Shown here: in pieces, positions 9,380 to 17,929 of the stretch
Position numbering within the stretch: position 1 is the first letter of the stretch
Layout: each line of letters opens with the position of its first letter
From: DATFVA01 sp963832355
GTDB lineage: Bacteria > Bacteroidota > Ignavibacteria > Ignavibacteriales > Ignavibacteriaceae
Direction: 5' to 3'
Length of the DNA stretch: 64,000 nucleotides
Assembly (NCBI GenBank): GCA_963832355.1
Contig: CAWHTX010000013.1
Coordinates: forward strand, 186,001 to 250,000
Translations under genes and position numbers: made by a program
The notes under the pieces: model-generated
Database searches by the model: none
Seen by the model: only the letters and a program-made list of their open reading frames with translations
Told to the model about the DNA's origin: nothing

Positions 9380-9627
9380 CAGTAATAAAATAGTCTTTAA
9401 CCGGAAGTAACTTGTCAGCCTGAGTTCCAATCTATTTGTCGATGTATATAAGATAGAAAAGTTTAATTATAAATTCGTATACAGCTCCCTACTGTAATTC
9501 TATACAATTACTTCCTGATCTATTTTTTTGTAATATTGAACCAAAATCCTCAAACAGCAAATAATCATTCAGCAAAATATGATCTTTCTAATCAACCAAA
9601 CATTAACTTACCAATTAAGGAGACTTT

Positions 9628-12429
9628 ATGAGGAGTCATTTACCGGTTATTGTCCTTCTGGCTTTATTATGCGGCGGGACAATAAATCTATTTGCTCAGA
9701 GTTCTTCAGAAGATCCACGATGGTCAAGGCCATCAATTGATCTAACCAACTCAGTTGTTCAAAACACCAAGTGGCAGCCTGCTGTGCAGGTACACAGGCA
9801 ATACAACTTCCGTGATGTTGTTGCCGATGTAAGCCCAAACTTCAGACCGTTTCCCACAACCAATACCACTCAGTCAGAAATGAGTATCGATGTTCACCCA
9901 ACCGATCCTGACAACGTTTTCGCTTCGGCCAATGCATCAACCTGGCCGGTTACCACAATTTATGGTACGGGTGTTTATTGGAGTTTAGATGGAGGTACTT
10001 CCTGGTCTGGTGCTGATAACCCACCCTTCGGTGGAAATGGCGGCGATCCTGCATCAGTTATCGGACCGAATGGATATTATTATGAAGGATACCTGGTAGG
10101 AGGCAGCTATGCCCTCGGTATCGCAGTATCAACTAACAGTGGAGCAAACTGGTCAACTCATACAGTATATGCCAGCGGCAACCAGGATAAAGAACATGTA
10201 ATGGTTGACAAAACAGCTTCAAGCCCTTATGTAAACCGTGTATATTATCCCTGGTCAAATCTGAACGCTTCGCAGGTAGGATTAGTCTATTCGACGGATT
10301 TTGGTTCGACCTGGTCGGCATATAAAAATGTCTCAGCCGGAGTAGTTACATCAGGATTTGGACAAGGACCAAACGTACAGACTGCAGCAAATGGTGATGT
10401 TTATGTATGTTATGCAGTCTATGATGCAAACTGGACAGATGGAGAAGACGCAATAGGATTCTCGAAATCGACGGATGGAGGTGCAACCTGGACCGGAACT
10501 CGTGCTTATGATCATTTAAACTTCGGGATCCGTGGTACATTATCAAGCAAGGGCGGAATGAGAGTGAATTCCTTTCCGAGTATGGCGGTAGACAGATCTG
10601 GTGGTCCTAACGATGGTAATATTTATATCTGCTGGCCTCAAAGAAGTGTAGCACCGGCCGGAAATGATCCTGATGTTATAATGGTAAAATCAACTGACGG
10701 GGGAACAACCTGGTCAGCACCGTTCAGAGTAAATGATGATGCACTTAATAATGGAAAAGACCAGATATTCCCCTGGTGTACTGTAGACCAGTCAACCGGA
10801 CAGCTGATGGTAGTATTTTATGACAGTCGTAATGTAACCAACAATATGGCTGAAGTATTTATGGCTACTTCTTATGACGGAGGAGATACATTTAATAATT
10901 TCGTTGTAAGTGATCAGTCGTTTGTTTTTGGTCCTATTGCGGGATTCGCCGGCGGTTATGGCGGCGATTATATCGGGATTGCAGCAGTTAATGACGTAGC
11001 ATACCCATACTGGATGGACAGCAGGACAGGTAATTCACAGGGCTGGATGGCAAAGGTAACCTTCGGACCTCCTTGTCCTGTTGAAGCAGCTACAGATCCT
11101 ACACCGGCAAACGGCGCTATGGATGTTTCAAATGAGTTAGCACAGCTTAGCTGGTCAAACGGTGCCGGCGCAGTAACGAACGAGTTATACTGGGGAACCG
11201 ATCCCGGCAACCTGGCGCTCGTACAGAGCGGAAGCCTGGCTTCAAGTTGGGATATCACCGGCGGGCCGCTTCAATATTCAACTAATTATTATTGGAGAGT
11301 TAACGAAATTGGTGACACCTGTAATCAGAATGGTCCAATCTGGAGCTTTACTACTGAACAGGATCCAAGTCTTATTACTCTTTTCTTTGACGATTTCGAG
11401 AGTGGAACCGACCTCTGGACAATAACCAATGACGGCGGAACCTGTGTCTGGGAGATATTTACTCCTCCTTACCCGAATACCTACACTCTCCCCTGCGGCG
11501 GGCAATGCAATGGAGTATTTGCAGCAGACGTAGATGAGTGCGGAAGCGGTTCTACACTGTTGTCAACTGCAAAAGTAACAGAGATTATTGATGCCAGTCA
11601 GTTCCAGACTGTCACAGTTGAGTGGGATAATGACTGGAATGCAATCGATAATGGAGACTTTGCATACGTTGATGTAAGTACCGACGGCGGAACAACCTGG
11701 CAAAACGTTGTAACCTTTAATGGGACGGATGTAAGCAATTCGCACGAAAATTATGATATCTCATCAATGGTTGCTCTTACTACCTTTGAACTCAGATTTA
11801 AGTCAGTACAACCCGGATGGGACTGGTGGTGGGCAGTTGATAATGTAAAAGTGATGGCCTGGAATATGATCCCGGTTGAACTTTCATCATTTACTGCTTC
11901 GGCAAGCGAGGGAAATGTTGCACTTAACTGGTCAACCGCAACAGAAACCAACAATCGCGGTTTTGATGTTGAACGTAAATCTGAAAACGGTCAGTATCAG
12001 AAGGCCGGCTATGTTCCCGGATTCGGAACTACTACTTCTGCCAAGAACTATTCTTACACAGATGAAAATGTAGCTGCCGGAAATTACACGTACAGACTTA
12101 GACAGATTGACCTGGACGGTACTTCTAAATATTCAAATGAAGTAGAGGTTGAGGTTACTGTTCCTGCTAAATTCGCGTTGGAACAGAACTATCCTAATCC
12201 GTTCAACCCGACAACAATGATAAAATATTCTATTCCTCAGGATCAGCAGGTTAAACTGAATGTATATAACCTGCTCGGTGAGAATGTAATGACACTTGTA
12301 AACGGTTTCGAAAAAGCAGGACAGCATGAAGTTAACTTCAATGCTGCCAGCCTTGCCAGCGGCGTTTATTTCTATAAACTTGAAGCTGGTACACGGACTT
12401 CGATCAAGAAGATGGTCCTGATGAAGTAA
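9628..12429 (+). CDS. Secreted Asp-box protein with T9SS sorting domain (paralogue of 6385-9234)
   Basis: 933 residues. It has the same opening (MR-S-HLP) and layout as the upstream gene: signal peptide to about residue 23, Asp-box propeller (SLDGGTSW, STDFGSTW, STDGGATW, STDGGTTW, SYDGGDTF), Fn3-like segment, then a different insert. The insert, about residues 585-750, begins FFDDFESGTDLWTI and is a MAM/jelly-roll-like module with a cysteine-rich CGGQC stretch and its own STDGGTTW. The end is an Fn3-like segment and a T9SS domain (QNYPNPFNPT to KKMVLMK). The two paralogues thus share ends and propeller but have exchanged the middle domain. Function beyond surface display or secretion is unknown. 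Confidence 0.82.
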   Translation: MRSHLPVIVLLALLCGGTINLFAQSSSEDPRWSRPSIDLTNSVVQNTKWQPAVQVHRQYNFRDVVADVSPNFRPFPTTNTTQSEMSIDVHPTDPDNVFASANASTWPVTTIYGTGVYWSLDGGTSWSGADNPPFGGNGGDPASVIGPNGYYYEGYLVGGSYALGIAVSTNSGANWSTHTVYASGNQDKEHVMVDKTASSPYVNRVYYPWSNLNASQVGLVYSTDFGSTWSAYKNVSAGVVTSGFGQGPNVQTAANGDVYVCYAVYDANWTDGEDAIGFSKSTDGGATWTGTRAYDHLNFGIRGTLSSKGGMRVNSFPSMAVDRSGGPNDGNIYICWPQRSVAPAGNDPDVIMVKSTDGGTTWSAPFRVNDDALNNGKDQIFPWCTVDQSTGQLMVVFYDSRNVTNNMAEVFMATSYDGGDTFNNFVVSDQSFVFGPIAGFAGGYGGDYIGIAAVNDVAYPYWMDSRTGNSQGWMAKVTFGPPCPVEAATDPTPANGAMDVSNELAQLSWSNGAGAVTNELYWGTDPGNLALVQSGSLASSWDITGGPLQYSTNYYWRVNEIGDTCNQNGPIWSFTTEQDPSLITLFFDDFESGTDLWTITNDGGTCVWEIFTPPYPNTYTLPCGGQCNGVFAADVDECGSGSTLLSTAKVTEIIDASQFQTVTVEWDNDWNAIDNGDFAYVDVSTDGGTTWQNVVTFNGTDVSNSHENYDISSMVALTTFELRFKSVQPGWDWWWAVDNVKVMAWNMIPVELSSFTASASEGNVALNWSTATETNNRGFDVERKSENGQYQKAGYVPGFGTTTSAKNYSYTDENVAAGNYTYRLRQIDLDGTSKYSNEVEVEVTVPAKFALEQNYPNPFNPTTMIKYSIPQDQQVKLNVYNLLGENVMTLVNGFEKAGQHEVNFNAASLASGVYFYKLEAGTRTSIKKMVLMK

Positions 12430-12452
12430 TGTTCATCTGATCTGAAGAATTC

Positions 12453-12486
12453 AAAAGGCTGCTCAGAGTTGGGCAGCCTTTTTTTT
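12453..12486 (+). terminator. Rho-independent terminator after second T9SS gene
   Basis: Stem AAAAGGCTGC (12453-12462) with GCAGCCTTTT (12473-12482), 10-nt loop, then a run of T residues. It starts 24 bp after the stop codon. Confidence 0.88.
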
Positions 12487-12588
12487 GAAAACTGAAGATT
12501 GCCTTCTATGGTCGGGAAGGATTACGGGATTAAGGAAATTATTTTTATATTTTTACTTTTAATATTTACGAGCTGAAGAATCCGGGAT

Positions 12589-13878
12589 ATGAAAATAAAA
12601 ATTCTGCTTTACCTGTTTTTTTCAATTACATTTTCAATGAATGCCCAGAATTTCTGGGAAAAAATTGATAGTCCTACTTCAAAAAAATTAACATCCGTAA
12701 TTTTCATTGATAGTTCAAATGGCTGGGCGGCCGGAGATTCCGGATTGATTATTCATACTACAGATGCAGGGGAAAGCTGGACAACCCAAAATTATAACGA
12801 TTCAATTGCCATAGTGAATTTGTGTTTCCTTAGCGATCAGCTTGGTTTTGCTTCGGCAACCAGTACAAACTATGAACCTTTCGGTTCATATCTACTGAAA
12901 ACGACAGACGGTGGAATGAACTGGAGCTCGGATTTTTTGAGAATAGGCGAGGCATTTGTTCATTCTATTACCTTCATTGATTCTCTGAATGGATTTGCCG
13001 TTGGATACCCTTCCTTTTTCCTCCGTACATCCGATGGAGGTGAATCCTGGCGGTCTGTTACCCGTGATTCCTCAATTTATGCTCAGTGGCCCCCGGAAAC
13101 GGTTAAATTTTATGATTCCAGTTATGGATTTGCATGCGGGGGTACCCGTGATGTGGTAGGAGTAATATGGAAAACAACAGATAGCGGTTATTCATGGACC
13201 ACAGTTGTTGATTCAACCTCTGCTCCCCCCGAACCGCTTTATGCCATCCAGATATTTGATTCTTTAAATGTACTTGTATTAGGGGGCGATCCTGAATTCG
13301 GGGCAAGTGTTTTAAGATCTTATGATGGCGGCAGCTCCTGGAGATATTATAATGTCGGCATCTTATGGTTCCCGGTAGAGATGGGTTTCAGAACGGCAGC
13401 AGAAGGATGGGCTCCAATGGGCCCTAAACGAGGTTTTTTGTTTACAGATGATTCGGGTGAGAATTGGTCATTTATTAATACTCCTGATTCTGCATATGTA
13501 ACCAACATTAGTTTCCCCGATTCTATACATGGCTATGCGGTTGGTATAAACGGGACTATGTTAAAATATACTTATCCGAAACCAAATAATATTGAAACTG
13601 AGACAGGTATGGCCGGATCATTCTACCTTGCTCAGAACTACCCTAATCCCTTTAACCCGGTAACGAGCATAAGTTACAGAATAAAATCCGCGGGAATGGT
13701 CTCAATTAAAGTTTATAATGTTCTTGGTAAACAAATTGCTTCCCTGGTGAATGAGTATAAACCGGAAGGGAGTTACACAGTTGAATTTAATGGGAGCGAT
13801 TTACCCAGCGGCGTGTACTTGTACAGGTTAAGATCAGGGGAGTACAGTGCGGTGAAAAAAATGTTACTGGTAAAATAG
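12589..13878 (+). CDS. Secreted Ycf48-like beta-propeller protein with T9SS sorting domain
   Basis: 429 residues. The signal peptide ends near MNAQ. The repeat unit is the Ycf48/photosystem-assembly type, with pairs of 'GWAAGDSGLIIHTTDAGESW'-like blades: Asp-boxes TTDAGESW, TTDGGMNW, TSDGGESW, TTDSGYSW, SYDGGSSW and TDDSGENW, each preceded by a G-F/W-A-x-G strand. The last roughly 85 residues are a T9SS type A domain (AQNYPNPFNPVTS to KKMLLVK). In this lineage such proteins are secreted and not photosynthetic. It follows the two large Asp-box genes but has its own 102-bp intergenic region, and it converges on the helicase gene with only 1 bp between stops. Confidence 0.82.
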   Translation: MKIKILLYLFFSITFSMNAQNFWEKIDSPTSKKLTSVIFIDSSNGWAAGDSGLIIHTTDAGESWTTQNYNDSIAIVNLCFLSDQLGFASATSTNYEPFGSYLLKTTDGGMNWSSDFLRIGEAFVHSITFIDSLNGFAVGYPSFFLRTSDGGESWRSVTRDSSIYAQWPPETVKFYDSSYGFACGGTRDVVGVIWKTTDSGYSWTTVVDSTSAPPEPLYAIQIFDSLNVLVLGGDPEFGASVLRSYDGGSSWRYYNVGILWFPVEMGFRTAAEGWAPMGPKRGFLFTDDSGENWSFINTPDSAYVTNISFPDSIHGYAVGINGTMLKYTYPKPNNIETETGMAGSFYLAQNYPNPFNPVTSISYRIKSAGMVSIKVYNVLGKQIASLVNEYKPEGSYTVEFNGSDLPSGVYLYRLRSGEYSAVKKMLLVK

Positions 13879-13879
13879 C

Positions 13880-15895
13880 TTATTCCCAGTCGTCTTCAAG
13901 GAGCCAGCCTTCTGCGAGTTCCTGCCTGATCCCTGTAATAAACCGTGATGGCTTGGAAAGTGTCATTCCTGCTTCTCTGTCGAACATATTCATTGGGTAG
14001 GTAATAAAAAGATTCTGCTTGGCCCTCGTTGAAGCTACATACATCAACCTTCGCTCCTCTTCCAAAGCATCAATGCTTTCAGCAGAGCGGTATGACGGAA
14101 AGAACCCTTCAACCGCATGAATAATAAACACAGAATGCCACTCCAATCCCTTTGCGGAATGTATCGTTGAGAGTGTCAGGTATTCTTCCTCCTTGTCTGC
14201 GGGACCAATATCGATTACACTGTCGATAATAGGCTCAATTGCCATATCAGCAAGCAGCGTATCCAGTGTTTTATAATTCTCCGCGATATTCTGGAATATT
14301 TCCATATCCTTATTCCGCTTATTAAAATCATCGTATTTCTGTTTGAAAATAGGATGATAGTAATCGAGCACCAGCTGAAGCTTTTCTGACGGAAGCGATT
14401 TTTCTGTATGAAGTTTATAAAGTAACTGGAAAAGATTTACCATCCTGTCGTTGTATTTGAAAGATGGCTGCTGATGGGGACTGGATTTAATCGATAGTCT
14501 TGCCAGCGCAAGTTCATCAAGAATCTTCTGGGCAGTCTTCGGACCCACGCCTTCATGCAGAAGCAGCACTCTGTACCAGCTTACAATGTCTTTGGGGTTT
14601 GCGGCAATTCTCAGGAATGCCAGCACATCTTTTATATGTGCAGTTTCGATAAACTTCATTCCGCCAAATTTCTGGAATGGAATGTTTGCCTTGCCGAGTT
14701 CAATTTCAAGATCAAAAGAGAAAAAAGATGATCTGAAGAGAACCGCAATATCATTCAGGGGAATACCTTCTTCTCTTAATTCAAGGACCTTCTCAACAAT
14801 AAATTTCGACTGAAGATTCTCCGTGGAGGCAGCAATAATATTGGGCAATGCTCCGCCGGGTTTCCTGGTATATAAATGCTTTTCGTATTTCTCGGCGGCT
14901 CTTTCGATAATATGATTTGTAAAATCAAGCACCGGCTGTATGCTTCTGAAGTTTTCCTCAAGCTTGATGATCTTTACGTCCTTAAAGAGTTTCGGGAATT
15001 CCATTATGTTTTTGAAATTCGCACCCCGGAATGAATAAATCGACTGGGAATCATCTCCCACAACCATAACATTGTTGTTATGCTGCGTAAGTCCCTTTAC
15101 AATATCCGCCTGCAGTTTGTTAGTGTCCTGATATTCGTCTACCATAACAAAATTAATTGTAGACAAGAGCGATTTTGCGCCGGGGGAAAGTTCCTGAAGA
15201 AACTTATTAAGGTACACGAGCAGATCATCGTAATCAAAAAGGTTATTTTTTCTTTTATATTCTTCAAAGACTTTTTTAATGGCAAGTATTTTATCGAGCT
15301 GTTCTATAAAGTGAGGATAGTCCTCTTCAATTATATCTTCTACCCTACGGCCTGTATTCACGCTCAGGCTGTATACCTTATTAAGAGTCCGCTTATTGGG
15401 AAATCTCTTTTCCTTTCCTACAAGTCCCGACTGATTTCTTATCAGGTTAATGACATCTTCACTATCACCCTGATCCAGTATAGTAAATGAAGGATTTATA
15501 CCAAGCGCCTTAGCATATTTACGAAGTGTCAGGTTAGCAAACGAGTGAAACGTACCGCCTCTTATTTTAGCGCAGCGGTTATCAAGTAGTATGGAAGCGC
15601 GGTTCATCATCTCATTAGCTGCTTTACGGGTGAAAGTAAGCAGGACAATCGACTGGGGATCATAGCCAAGCTCTACAAGTCTGGCCACGCGAAAAACAAG
15701 AGTCCTTGTTTTTCCTGTCCCCGCTCCCGCTATTATAAGGTAAGCGCCTTCCAGAGCAGAAGCCGCTTCGTATTGAGCGGGATTCAGCTCGTTCTGGTAA
15801 TTAATTGTGAAACGGGACTCATCCATTTCACGTTTAATAAAACCGGATTGTCCCGTTTCGTGTATTCGTTTTAATTTATATTTCTTCTGAATCAT
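13880..15895 (-). CDS. UvrD/PcrA-type superfamily 1 DNA helicase
   Basis: 671 residues with the full SF1A helicase motif set: Walker A GAGTGKT (57-63), motif Ia LTFTRKAANEM, motif II VDEYQDTNK, motif III GDDSQSIYSFRGA, motif IV LEENFRS, motif V TIHSAKGLEWHSVFI and motif VI EERRLMYVASTRAK. It is a 3'-5' ATP-dependent DNA helicase of the UvrD/PcrA/Rep group, slightly shorter than PcrA (about 720). The first 25 residues are basic and weakly conserved in appearance; the true start could be the Met at residue 24. The ATG overlaps the stop of the heptad-repeat gene by 4 bp, so it is the last gene of the floA operon. Confidence 0.92.
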   Translation of the reverse strand: MIQKKYKLKRIHETGQSGFIKREMDESRFTINYQNELNPAQYEAASALEGAYLIIAGAGTGKTRTLVFRVARLVELGYDPQSIVLLTFTRKAANEMMNRASILLDNRCAKIRGGTFHSFANLTLRKYAKALGINPSFTILDQGDSEDVINLIRNQSGLVGKEKRFPNKRTLNKVYSLSVNTGRRVEDIIEEDYPHFIEQLDKILAIKKVFEEYKRKNNLFDYDDLLVYLNKFLQELSPGAKSLLSTINFVMVDEYQDTNKLQADIVKGLTQHNNNVMVVGDDSQSIYSFRGANFKNIMEFPKLFKDVKIIKLEENFRSIQPVLDFTNHIIERAAEKYEKHLYTRKPGGALPNIIAASTENLQSKFIVEKVLELREEGIPLNDIAVLFRSSFFSFDLEIELGKANIPFQKFGGMKFIETAHIKDVLAFLRIAANPKDIVSWYRVLLLHEGVGPKTAQKILDELALARLSIKSSPHQQPSFKYNDRMVNLFQLLYKLHTEKSLPSEKLQLVLDYYHPIFKQKYDDFNKRNKDMEIFQNIAENYKTLDTLLADMAIEPIIDSVIDIGPADKEEEYLTLSTIHSAKGLEWHSVFIIHAVEGFFPSYRSAESIDALEEERRLMYVASTRAKQNLFITYPMNMFDREAGMTLSKPSRFITGIRQELAEGWLLEDDWE

Positions 15896-16545
15896 CTACG
15901 CAGGTATTTCGGCTTTCCTAATATCTCTGAAAAAACTATAAATTCTTTTAATGACTGTGGAGAATATATTTTTTTTCTTAAATCATCAAAAGGATAAGGT
16001 ACTTCCTTATTGCGTTCAGCAAGCATGCGTTCAAATCTTTCTGCTTCTTTTTCAATAGCTGCATCAACTTTTGGTGATCCTTTTATAATCAGATAATGCG
16101 TGTGCCAGCTCTTATCCAGCTTATGTTCTGTCGTTGACTGCTCGTGCCATTCCTCCGACTCAGTGTGCCATTCCTTATTCTCTGAATGCCATTCAGAATC
16201 CTCCGAATGCCACTCGGAATCTTCAGTATGCCATTCTTTATCTTCTGTATGTTCTGAGGGGGGTACTTTTCTCATTTCAGCTTTTTCGGCATCCGATTCC
16301 ATTTTCCGCTGACTGGTATAATCACTTTCTCCCTTGAACAAACCTTCGATTTCTTTAAGGATATCGTATTCGCCCTGCGTTCCTTTTTTTTCATAACCCG
16401 GTGAAGAATAATTATTCCTGGTGCTGTCATCAGGACTATTCGAAGGGCGGGGCGGAGTTTTCCCTTTATCCTTTTTCTTAAACAGAGAGTTAAGAAATGC
16501 GAATATTATGAACAGGTAAATAAGTATTTGAATATACTCGCTCAT
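15892..16545 (-). CDS. Membrane-anchored protein with Trp-His heptad repeats
   Basis: 217 residues, family not recognised. An N-terminal membrane helix (about 4-22) is followed by a basic, Pro/Ser-rich linker. Residues about 98-150 form seven or eight tandem 7-residue units of the form E-W-H-[TS]-E-[DNS]-x, and the last units are degenerate. The C-terminal 65 residues look folded, with a helix rich in Glu/Arg, then YSPQSLKEFIVFSEILGKPK. The gene is translationally coupled on both sides: its ATG overlaps the floA stop and its stop overlaps the helicase start. The histidines and acids would suit metal or pH-dependent binding, but that is inference. Confidence 0.75.
   Translation of the reverse strand: MSEYIQILIYLFIIFAFLNSLFKKKDKGKTPPRPSNSPDDSTRNNYSSPGYEKKGTQGEYDILKEIEGLFKGESDYTSQRKMESDAEKAEMRKVPPSEHTEDKEWHTEDSEWHSEDSEWHSENKEWHTESEEWHEQSTTEHKLDKSWHTHYLIIKGSPKVDAAIEKEAERFERMLAERNKEVPYPFDDLRKKIYSPQSLKEFIVFSEILGKPKYLRR
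16096..16254 (-). repeat. In-frame 21-bp tandem repeat coding the EWH heptads
   Basis: The 21-bp periodicity encodes residues 98-150 of the membrane-anchored protein. The middle units (EWHTEDS, EWHSEDS, EWHSENK, EWHTESE) are nearly identical at protein level, and the DNA shows the repeated TGCCATTC word about every 21 bp on the + strand. Confidence 0.8.
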
Positions 16546-17534
16546 CAGCTGTCTTTATCCTTTTTCCTCTCAGGTTTGGAAATAGCGTTTCTCATATCTG
16601 TATCTGATTGAATATTCTTCATCCCGTAATAATCCATAATACCTAGATTTCCTGATCTGAATGCCTCAGCCATTGCTTTTGGCACTTCAGCCTCGGCTTC
16701 AACCACTCTTGCACGCTGTTTTGCAACTTCTGCAATGTTTTCCTGCTCGGTTGCCACTGCAGCAGCGCGTCTTTCTTCCGCTTTCGCACGGGCAATCTTA
16801 AGATCAGCTTCAGCCTGATCAGTCTGCAGTTTTGCGCCGATATTCTCCCCGACGTCCACATCTGCAATATCAATTGAAAGTATCTCAAAAGCAGTACCTG
16901 AATCAAGTCCTTTTGCAAGAACACTTTTCGAGATCCTGTCGGGATTTTCAAGAACGTGCTTATGAGAATCGCTTGACCCGATTGTAGACACGATTCCCTC
17001 GCCAACCCTTGCCAGGATAGTTGCTTCACCGGCGCCGCCCACAAGTCTCTCAATATTGGCACGAACAGTAATTCTGGCGATCGCCTTCAGCTGAATGCCG
17101 TCTTTTGCCACTGCAGCTACCACCGGTGTCTCAATTACTTTGGGCAGGACTGACATTTTGACAGCTTCTAAGACATCACGGCCTGCCAAATCTATCGCAG
17201 TTGCACGCTCAAATGTCAGACCCAGGTTCGCTTTGTCTGCCGAAACCAGTGCATTGATGACTTTTACAACATTTCCACCAGCCAGGTAATGAGCTTCAAG
17301 TTTATTCTGTTCCACCTGAATACCGGCTTTAGTTGCTGTAATCATACTTCTGACGATTACCACCGGGGGAACTTTTCTTAGCCGCATTCCGATCAGATCT
17401 TTAAAGATCTTTAATTTTACCCCTGAAAAATAGGCCGTAATAAACAGTCCTATTGGAACAAAATAGAGGAAAACGATTAAAAAGAGTATTATTGCTATTA
17501 TTATTACGATTGATAGTCCGGTTAAGGCTTCCAT
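16545..17534 (-). CDS. floA: Flotillin-like protein FloA
   Basis: 329 residues, the length of bacterial FloA (YqfA). The N-terminus is a hydrophobic hairpin or helix (about 8-35). A PHB/SPFH domain follows with VPPVVIVRSMITATKAG and the family-typical DLAGRDVLEAVKMSVLPKVI. The C-terminus is the Ala/Glu-rich coiled coil AKAEERRAAAVATEQENIAE and then EAEVPKAMAEAFRSGNLG. FloA organises membrane microdomains and is linked to cell-wall synthesis and protease function in Bacillus; a similar role here is inferred. It is the first gene of the operon floA-heptad protein-helicase. Confidence 0.93.
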   Translation of the reverse strand: MEALTGLSIVIIIAIILFLIVFLYFVPIGLFITAYFSGVKLKIFKDLIGMRLRKVPPVVIVRSMITATKAGIQVEQNKLEAHYLAGGNVVKVINALVSADKANLGLTFERATAIDLAGRDVLEAVKMSVLPKVIETPVVAAVAKDGIQLKAIARITVRANIERLVGGAGEATILARVGEGIVSTIGSSDSHKHVLENPDRISKSVLAKGLDSGTAFEILSIDIADVDVGENIGAKLQTDQAEADLKIARAKAEERRAAAVATEQENIAEVAKQRARVVEAEAEVPKAMAEAFRSGNLGIMDYYGMKNIQSDTDMRNAISKPERKKDKDS

Positions 17535-17929
17535 TGCGAGCTCTCCAAGAATTTTTAATTGGATTTTAATTTTAACATATATTTACTTTATTAGCAATAA
17601 ATGGAGCATTTTTTAGACAGATAACTTCTTTTTGGGAAAAGTTAAAATTGAACAGGAGATGGGATTTCGGCTTAAAAATTGATTTCAGCTACTCATGCAA
17701 CCTACCTCACTTTCAATGGTATAATAATTGTTTAATTATCAAAGAGAATGAACTCGATGCAGAAATTTATGGTTTAATTTAAGGAAGTGAATTTTAGTAA
17801 TTATAAATAATAATAAATGAGGGATTTTTTTGAATTTTTGCCAGCTTGATTGCAGAATTATCTATTTATATATTAACAAGAGAGTTTAGCAGAAGCGTAA
17901 AAAACCTCATTTGAAAGTAAGGAATCATT
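17535..17929. other. Divergent floA/clpC intergenic region
   Basis: 395 bp, AT-rich, between the divergent floA and clpC genes. It must carry both promoters, but I see no unambiguous box. There is a GTAAGGAATC ribosome-binding sequence before clpC. No CtsR-type tandem heptad operator is evident and no RNA gene is seen. Confidence 0.5.

Larger units (their letters stand above)
9235..9627. other. Intergenic region between the two T9SS paralogues
   Basis: 393 bp. It contains the terminator of the first paralogue (9300-9335), the duplicated promoter-like element (9344-9379) and an AT-rich leader ending in an AATTAAGGAGAC ribosome-binding sequence. No gene is seen. Confidence 0.6.

Noticed and set aside
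16134..16337. Plus-strand frames across the heptad repeat (67-70 codons)
   Set aside because: They are shadows of the 21-bp repeat, which keeps all frames open; the coupled minus-strand gene explains the region.
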